NCBI RefSeq assembly: GCF_000612505.1
Contig: NZ_CP004078.1
Location: forward strand, 1,476,001 to 1,540,000
Direction of reading: 5' to 3'
Source: Paenibacillus sabinae T27
GTDB taxonomy: Bacteria > Bacillota > Bacilli > Paenibacillales > Paenibacillaceae
DNA length: 64,000 nt
The notes beneath the pieces are model-generated. The model worked only from the letters and a program-made list of their open reading frames with translations, made no database searches and had not been told where the DNA came from. Positions 60,407-64,000 of the stretch are shown here, piece by piece. The position numbers and the translations under genes were made by a program. Numbering within the stretch: the stretch's first letter is position 1; each line of letters begins with the position of its first letter.

Positions 60407-60446
60407 AACAGGCACTCTCCCCGCTCGGCAAGGAGAGTGCCTGTTT
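60407..60446 (-). terminator. Terminator of the pspA-like gene
   Basis: A perfect 14-bp stem (AACAGGCACTCTCC / GGAGAGTGCCTGTT) with A-rich sequence on the plus side, i.e. T-rich after it on the minus strand. It may also serve the opposite strand. Confidence 0.85.
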
Positions 60447-60462
60447 GTATAACTGTATGATC

Positions 60463-61161
60463 TTACTTCCCGCTGCTCTGAATCTGTCCGCGAAGACGTT
60501 CCAGCTCGGCGGCTGCCTGATCTTTTACCCGGGCATCCGCAGGATTGCTGCTGGCGTCACCCGCCGGAGAAGCACCGTGGACCGGGAAATCCCGTCTGGC
60601 TTCCCATTCCTGAATTTTCTCTTCCATCCGCTCGAACCCCCGCGCGGCGGCATGCGTATTCAGGCCGGAGAAGGCATTGCGGCGTGGAGCCGGAGCGGAA
60701 GCGGGGCTTCCCGGCGCTTGGCGGAGACGCTCGGCCCGTTCGGCAAGCTCGGCTTTTTTGGCTTTCAGCCGGACGCGCTCTTCCTTGGCGGCGGCAATCT
60801 CATAGCCGAGCCCCGCCAGAACCTGCCGGGTCTCTTCCAGCCCGGCGGCGCATTCCCGCTCGTTCTCCTTGTACGCCAGCTTCGCCTCAATGGCCAGCTT
60901 GGCCTGTTCTTCGTCGCCTCGCTCCAGCGCCTTCAAGGCGTCGCCTTCGCTAAGCTCAGCAAGCATCGTGTATTCTTTCAGCCGCCGCTCCAGGAGCTTG
61001 GCTGCAGCTTGCAAATCGCGGCTTCGCTGCTCGGCTTCCTCGATCCGGTCATCCAGATCGCGCAAATATTGTCCGGTCATAATGACCGGGTTCTCCAGGC
61101 GGTTCAACCCTTCGTGCATGGCGGCTTTCGTCAACGTTGCAATTCTTTCCAAAATACTCAT
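60463..61161 (-). CDS. PspA/IM30-family membrane stress protein
   Basis: The product has 232 residues from the ATG at 61161, which has AAAGGAGAG upstream on the minus strand; the frame opens further out at 61191. It starts with the family's amphipathic helix (MSILERIATLTKAAMHEGLNRLENPVIMTGQYLRDLDD) and is followed by a long coiled coil (about residues 30-150). The C-terminal half has a Pro/Ala-rich linker (APGSPASAPAPRRN) and another helix. PspA/IM30 proteins form membrane-bound rods or rings that keep the envelope intact. A PspC gene lies 47 bp upstream, supporting a phage-shock-type unit. Confidence 0.9.
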   Translation of the reverse strand: MSILERIATLTKAAMHEGLNRLENPVIMTGQYLRDLDDRIEEAEQRSRDLQAAAKLLERRLKEYTMLAELSEGDALKALERGDEEQAKLAIEAKLAYKENERECAAGLEETRQVLAGLGYEIAAAKEERVRLKAKKAELAERAERLRQAPGSPASAPAPRRNAFSGLNTHAAARGFERMEEKIQEWEARRDFPVHGASPAGDASSNPADARVKDQAAAELERLRGQIQSSGK

Positions 61162-61208
61162 CGGTATCTCTCCTTTTGTTGTATTCAGCATTTTACATAG
61201 TCTCTAGC

Positions 61209-61427
61209 TTAGTAATAGTGGTGTCCGTCCATGAAGCTTCCTGTCGGTTCGCTTGGAATAATCAGGCTGGCGATCAGATAAAAAAGAATGAACGACCCGA
61301 AGCTGCCCAAAGCGACGATTACGGCAACCAAGCGAATAATCGTGGAGTCGATGCCCAGCCACTGGGCCAAGCCCCCGCACAAGCCGCTGAATTTCTTGTC
61401 TCTTTCGGAACGGTAAAGCTTTTTCAT
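61209..61427 (-). CDS. PspC-domain membrane protein
   Basis: The product has 72 residues. The N-terminal PspC motif (KKLYRSERDKKFSGLCGGLAQWLGID) is followed by two membrane helices (IIRLVAVIVALGSFGSFILFYLIASLII). The tail ends GHHYY. It is the upstream gene of the PspC-PspA pair on the minus strand and probably senses or signals membrane stress to the PspA-like partner. Confidence 0.92.
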   Translation of the reverse strand: MKKLYRSERDKKFSGLCGGLAQWLGIDSTIIRLVAVIVALGSFGSFILFYLIASLIIPSEPTGSFMDGHHYY

Positions 61428-61746
61428 AATTAATCTCTTCCCTTCGTAATATCCGTTGTCTATGCCTTTATTCTAGTGTCTTCGCGCACGCCGCAAAACG
61501 GGCCGGAGACGGTTTTGCAATCTCGACCTTAGACGGGGGAAGGTTCGGCAATTGGACGGGGAAATGAATGGGGAACATACAAAGCTCTGCAAAACAGAGC
61601 TTTTAGTCTGTCGGAAAAGTCTTGATAAGCATTAAGTATTTTTATTTAGCCATAAGCAATTGGTATTTTAAAAGTTATACATATTGCTGTATAGTATAGA
61701 ATCACAATATGATCTTTATCTATATATGCAGATTCGGGAGGAACCT

Positions 61747-62760
61747 ATGATCGATGACCTACTTCAACGTCCGCTCAAAGATTTGAGAATTTCCGTCACG
61801 GATCGTTGCAATTTTCGTTGTATATATTGTATGCCGAAGGAAATTTTCGGCGCGGATTATCCCTTTCTTCCCAAACAGGAATTGCTCAATTTTGAAGAAA
61901 TAGCGAAGCTTGCGCATATATTTGCGGCTCTCGGTGTGACCAAGATACGTCTCACTGGAGGCGAACCGCTGCTGCGAACCGATCTTCCGCTGTTATTGGA
62001 CAAGCTTACTTCCATCCAGGGTATTAAGGACATCGCGCTGACAACAAACGGCGTGCTGCTCCCTAAATATGCCGCGAGCTTGCAGGCTGCGGGACTGAAA
62101 CGCGTATCGGTAAGCCTCGACTCGTTATCGGACGAGCGATTCGGTCATATTAACGGCAGAGGGGTCGGAGTCGAACCGGTTCTTCAGGGAATTGAAGCGG
62201 CTTCACGGGCCGGGTTGAAAGTGAAGATCAACATGGTTGTTCAAAAAGGCGCCAACGATCAGGATATTGTTCCGATGGCGAAGTATTTCAAGGACGCTGG
62301 ACATACGATCCGCTTCATCGAATATATGGACGTGGGAAACACCAACGGATGGAATCTTGACAAGGTCGTAACCAAGCAAGAGATCATTGACAGGATTGAC
62401 CGTCATGTGATGCCGCTTGAGGCTGTTCCCGGCCAATACTTCGGAGAAGTGGCTTCCCGTTACCGGTATAAAGGAACGGAGCAGGAAGTCGGCATTATTT
62501 CGGCGGTTTCGGACGCCTTCTGCGGAACATGCACAAGAGCGAGAATTTCAGCGAGCGGCTCCTTGTATACTTGTCTCTTTGCCACTGAAGGAACCGACCT
62601 CCGGGAACTTTTGCGGTCCGGTCTGTCGGACGATGTACTGGCGGGCAAGATAGCGTCCGTCTGGAATAACCGGGACAATCAGTACAGCGCGAAGCGGGGG
62701 CGGGATACGAATGAAGCGAGCGGCAAACAGAAGATTGAAATGTCTTATATCGGAGGATAG
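61747..62760 (+). CDS. moaA: GTP 3',8-cyclase MoaA, molybdenum cofactor synthesis
   Basis: A radical-SAM enzyme for the first step of molybdopterin synthesis. It has 337 residues from the ATG at 61747 (GGGAGGAACC upstream; the frame opens at 61684). The N-terminal 4Fe-4S site is CNFRCIYC (Cys21, 25, 28). The second cluster near the C-terminus shows [13 protein letters not shown] with a later Cys (YTC). The terminal GG needed for activation is present (SYIGG). It would supply cofactor to the xanthine dehydrogenase 27 kb upstream. It is followed by a GntR gene, and other moa genes are not in the window. Confidence 0.96.
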   Translation: MIDDLLQRPLKDLRISVTDRCNFRCIYCMPKEIFGADYPFLPKQELLNFEEIAKLAHIFAALGVTKIRLTGGEPLLRTDLPLLLDKLTSIQGIKDIALTTNGVLLPKYAASLQAAGLKRVSVSLDSLSDERFGHINGRGVGVEPVLQGIEAASRAGLKVKINMVVQKGANDQDIVPMAKYFKDAGHTIRFIEYMDVGNTNGWNLDKVVTKQEIIDRIDRHVMPLEAVPGQYFGEVASRYRYKGTEQEVGIISAVSDAFCGTCTRARISASGSLYTCLFATEGTDLRELLRSGLSDDVLAGKIASVWNNRDNQYSAKRGRDTNEASGKQKIEMSYIGG

Positions 62761-62918
62761 ACTTGGCCGATGAATCCCGAGCTTTTACGAAAAAACCATA
62801 ATCTGCTATGATAAAGGCAGAGTGTTTCAATGATTGTCTAATATTCGCGCAGAAGCCGATCCCGCTCTTATGAATAAGGGCGGGTAAAGCTGTTCTTATC
62901 GCCTGGAGGGAAGACTCT

Positions 62919-63614
62919 ATGGACTTAGCTAATAAGCTTATTAAAGAAACGACAACCATGGCTGTATACAGACGGTTATATGATCTGGTGCTGAGCGGGA
63001 GATTTCAGCCGGGTGAATGGATCAGGGAACGCGAGCTAAAGGAGATGCTGGGTGTAAGCAGCACGCCGATTCGTGAAGCGATGCGCATGCTGGTGCAGGA
63101 ACGTATTCTGGAATCTGTTCCCCATCACGGTGTTCGGGTCAAGGAGCTGTCAGTGAAAGAGCTGAAGGATTTATATGAGCTTCGCGCCGAACTGGAGGGA
63201 ATGGCGGCCCGGCTTGCCGCCGAGCGGGGGAGCAGCTCGCATTTCAAGCAGATGGAGAATCTTCTGAACCTTGAGCAGGCTCATCGCGGGAATACCGCGG
63301 ATGCCATGGAATTAAATAATCGGTTTCATGATTTGGTGGTGGAGGCTGGCGGGAATCTTGCGCTAAAGAGCACCCTGCATCATTTGCGTGCGGGAATTAG
63401 CTGGATACAGGTGATGGCATGGAACCGGAATAAAGAACGCCATGCACTTACCGACCACCAGCACCGCGGGATTTGGGAGGCGCTGGTGAACAGGGACCCT
63501 CAGCTTGCCCAGACCAGAATGCACGAGCATGTATGGGATACGATCAGCTTAATGCTAAATTCCCGGCAAGAAGAAGCAAGCGAGCAAGCGGGAGAATCGG
63601 ATCAAGCCGATTGA
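62919..63614 (+). CDS. GntR-family regulator, FCD type (second copy)
   Basis: The product has 231 residues with TGGAGGGA before the ATG. The winged helix reads AVYRRLYDLVLSGRFQPGEWI, then RERELKEMLGVSSTPIREAMRMLVQERIL. The FCD domain starts at about residue 76 (LKDLYELRAELEGMAARLAAERG) and includes the NNRFHDLVVEAGGN metal/ligand region. It lies before an MFS transporter gene, which it probably controls. It is a separate paralogue from the regulator at 55165. Confidence 0.92.
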   Translation: MDLANKLIKETTTMAVYRRLYDLVLSGRFQPGEWIRERELKEMLGVSSTPIREAMRMLVQERILESVPHHGVRVKELSVKELKDLYELRAELEGMAARLAAERGSSSHFKQMENLLNLEQAHRGNTADAMELNNRFHDLVVEAGGNLALKSTLHHLRAGISWIQVMAWNRNKERHALTDHQHRGIWEALVNRDPQLAQTRMHEHVWDTISLMLNSRQEEASEQAGESDQAD

Positions 63615-63625
63615 ACGAAGTTAGA

Positions 63626-63680
63626 CATGTACCAAGACCAGAAGTTTAAAGCTTATGGTCCACGTGTACATGTTTTTTTG
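63626..63680 (+). terminator. Terminator after the second GntR gene
   Basis: CATGTAC...TGGTC and GTACATG arms form a long hairpin around an A/T-rich loop, followed by seven Ts. Confidence 0.7.
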
Positions 63681-63795
63681 TTGTTGACATTCAGATTCTT
63701 TATCTGGAGATAAGTAATTGATATTTAACATTATATATAATATATTTTAAAATTTAAATAAGTATACGATGGCCATTCATCGTTGCGAAAAAGAA

Positions 63796-63803
63796 GGTAT
63801 ACC
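63796..63803. promoter_or_regulatory. GGTATACC palindrome before the MFS gene
   Basis: An 8-bp GGTATACC site lies 39 bp before the MFS start, with GTATACG nearby upstream. It has the same core as the regulon operators but not the full arms. Confidence 0.35.
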
Positions 63804-63841
63804 GAGACGAATCGGGTCCCTAACCAACGAGGAGGAATGAC

Positions 63842-64000
63842 ATGGGCACTACCATAATCAAACCGGTGGCTAAAAAGAAACTGTTGTTCGTTGCAGGACT
63901 TGGCTGGCTCTTTGATGCAATGGATGTGGGCATTATCGCATTCATTGGTGCGGCTCTAATGAAAGATTGGAATTTGTTGCCCCAGCAAGTAGGATGGATC
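63842..64000 (+). CDS. MFS transporter, N-terminal fragment (cut by window end)
   Basis: Only the first 53 residues are visible. GAGGAGGAATGAC precedes the ATG. A cytosolic N-terminus is followed by the first helix with the MFS acid-transporter pattern GLGWLFDAMDVGIIAFIGAAL, where the Asp-rich FDAMD resembles aromatic-acid/organic-acid proton symporters. It lies behind a GntR/FCD regulator. The substrate cannot be told from this part. Confidence 0.85.
   Translation, partial: MGTTIIKPVAKKKLLFVAGLGWLFDAMDVGIIAFIGAALMKDWNLLPQQVGWI

Noticed and set aside
61560..61746. Molybdenum-cofactor riboswitch upstream of moaA
   Set aside because: The region is A/T-rich and I could not find the expected GC-rich conserved helices.

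Overview
The window looks like chromosome of a GC-rich, spore-forming Firmicute, most likely Paenibacillus. This rests on gene content (spore protease YyaC, a sporulation-type kinase, an IDEAL-domain protein, B. subtilis-style puc genes), on strong AGGAGG ribosome sites with some GTG/TTG starts, and on PerR, GlnR/TnrA and Spo0A type sites. It is an inference, since no rRNA or species marker is present.

Positions 1-17,500 are mostly housekeeping and stress genes. They include the end of a membrane/anti-sigma-like operon with a DUF4097 protein, leuB, a peroxiredoxin behind a perfect PerR box, a PAS histidine kinase, the feoA-feoB-Cys-rich iron(II) operon, a GGDEF-EAL protein, tRNA-Gly, an M20 dipeptidase and a Nudix hydrolase. 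An ABC-F ATPase is preceded by a 54-codon leader ORF and an intrinsic terminator, and a PH-domain protein follows. A split chromate transporter lies at 17.5-18.7 kb.

Positions 18,860-41,680 form a large purine-degradation region. It holds a GGT-family hydrolase and an amidase (resembling the HpxW/HpxY oxamate/oxalurate branch), pucR, xdhC, a MobA-like gene, a BMP-type nucleoside ABC importer, the three xanthine dehydrogenase subunits, OHCU decarboxylase, HIU hydrolase, allantoinase, allantoate amidohydrolase, PucG aminotransferase and adenine deaminase. Together they take adenine, hypoxanthine or xanthine to allantoin, ureidoglycine and probably oxalate, releasing ammonia. Candidate GlnR/TnrA boxes stand before pucR and the importer. 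No uricase is visible. moaA (molybdenum cofactor) lies further on at 61.7 kb.

Positions 42,280-46,650 hold an IDEAL-domain protein, a secreted protein with three covalent-flavin (FMN_bind) units behind two Rex/Fnr-like sites, and the YhaM exoribonuclease.

Positions 46,970-58,150 hold the most interesting part: four transcription units that each begin with the same 9-3-9 palindrome (TTTGGTATA-N3-TATACCAAA). They encode two membrane transporters, a creatininase-family amidohydrolase, a haem-oxygenase-like di-iron oxidase (TenA/PqqC/CADD fold), an aldehyde dehydrogenase, a GlcG/HbpS protein, a GntR/FCD regulator, two 2Fe-2S ferredoxins, a 105-residue orphan and an aspartate-dehydrogenase-like enzyme. 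I read this as one regulon for oxidative breakdown of a nitrogen-containing compound. The substrate is unknown and I do not recognise the pathway as described.

Positions 58,150-64,000 contain a decayed histidine kinase, a DEDD exonuclease, a frameshifted copper-amine-oxidase-N-like protein, a PspA/PspC pair, moaA, a second GntR/FCD regulator and the start of an MFS transporter cut by the window end.
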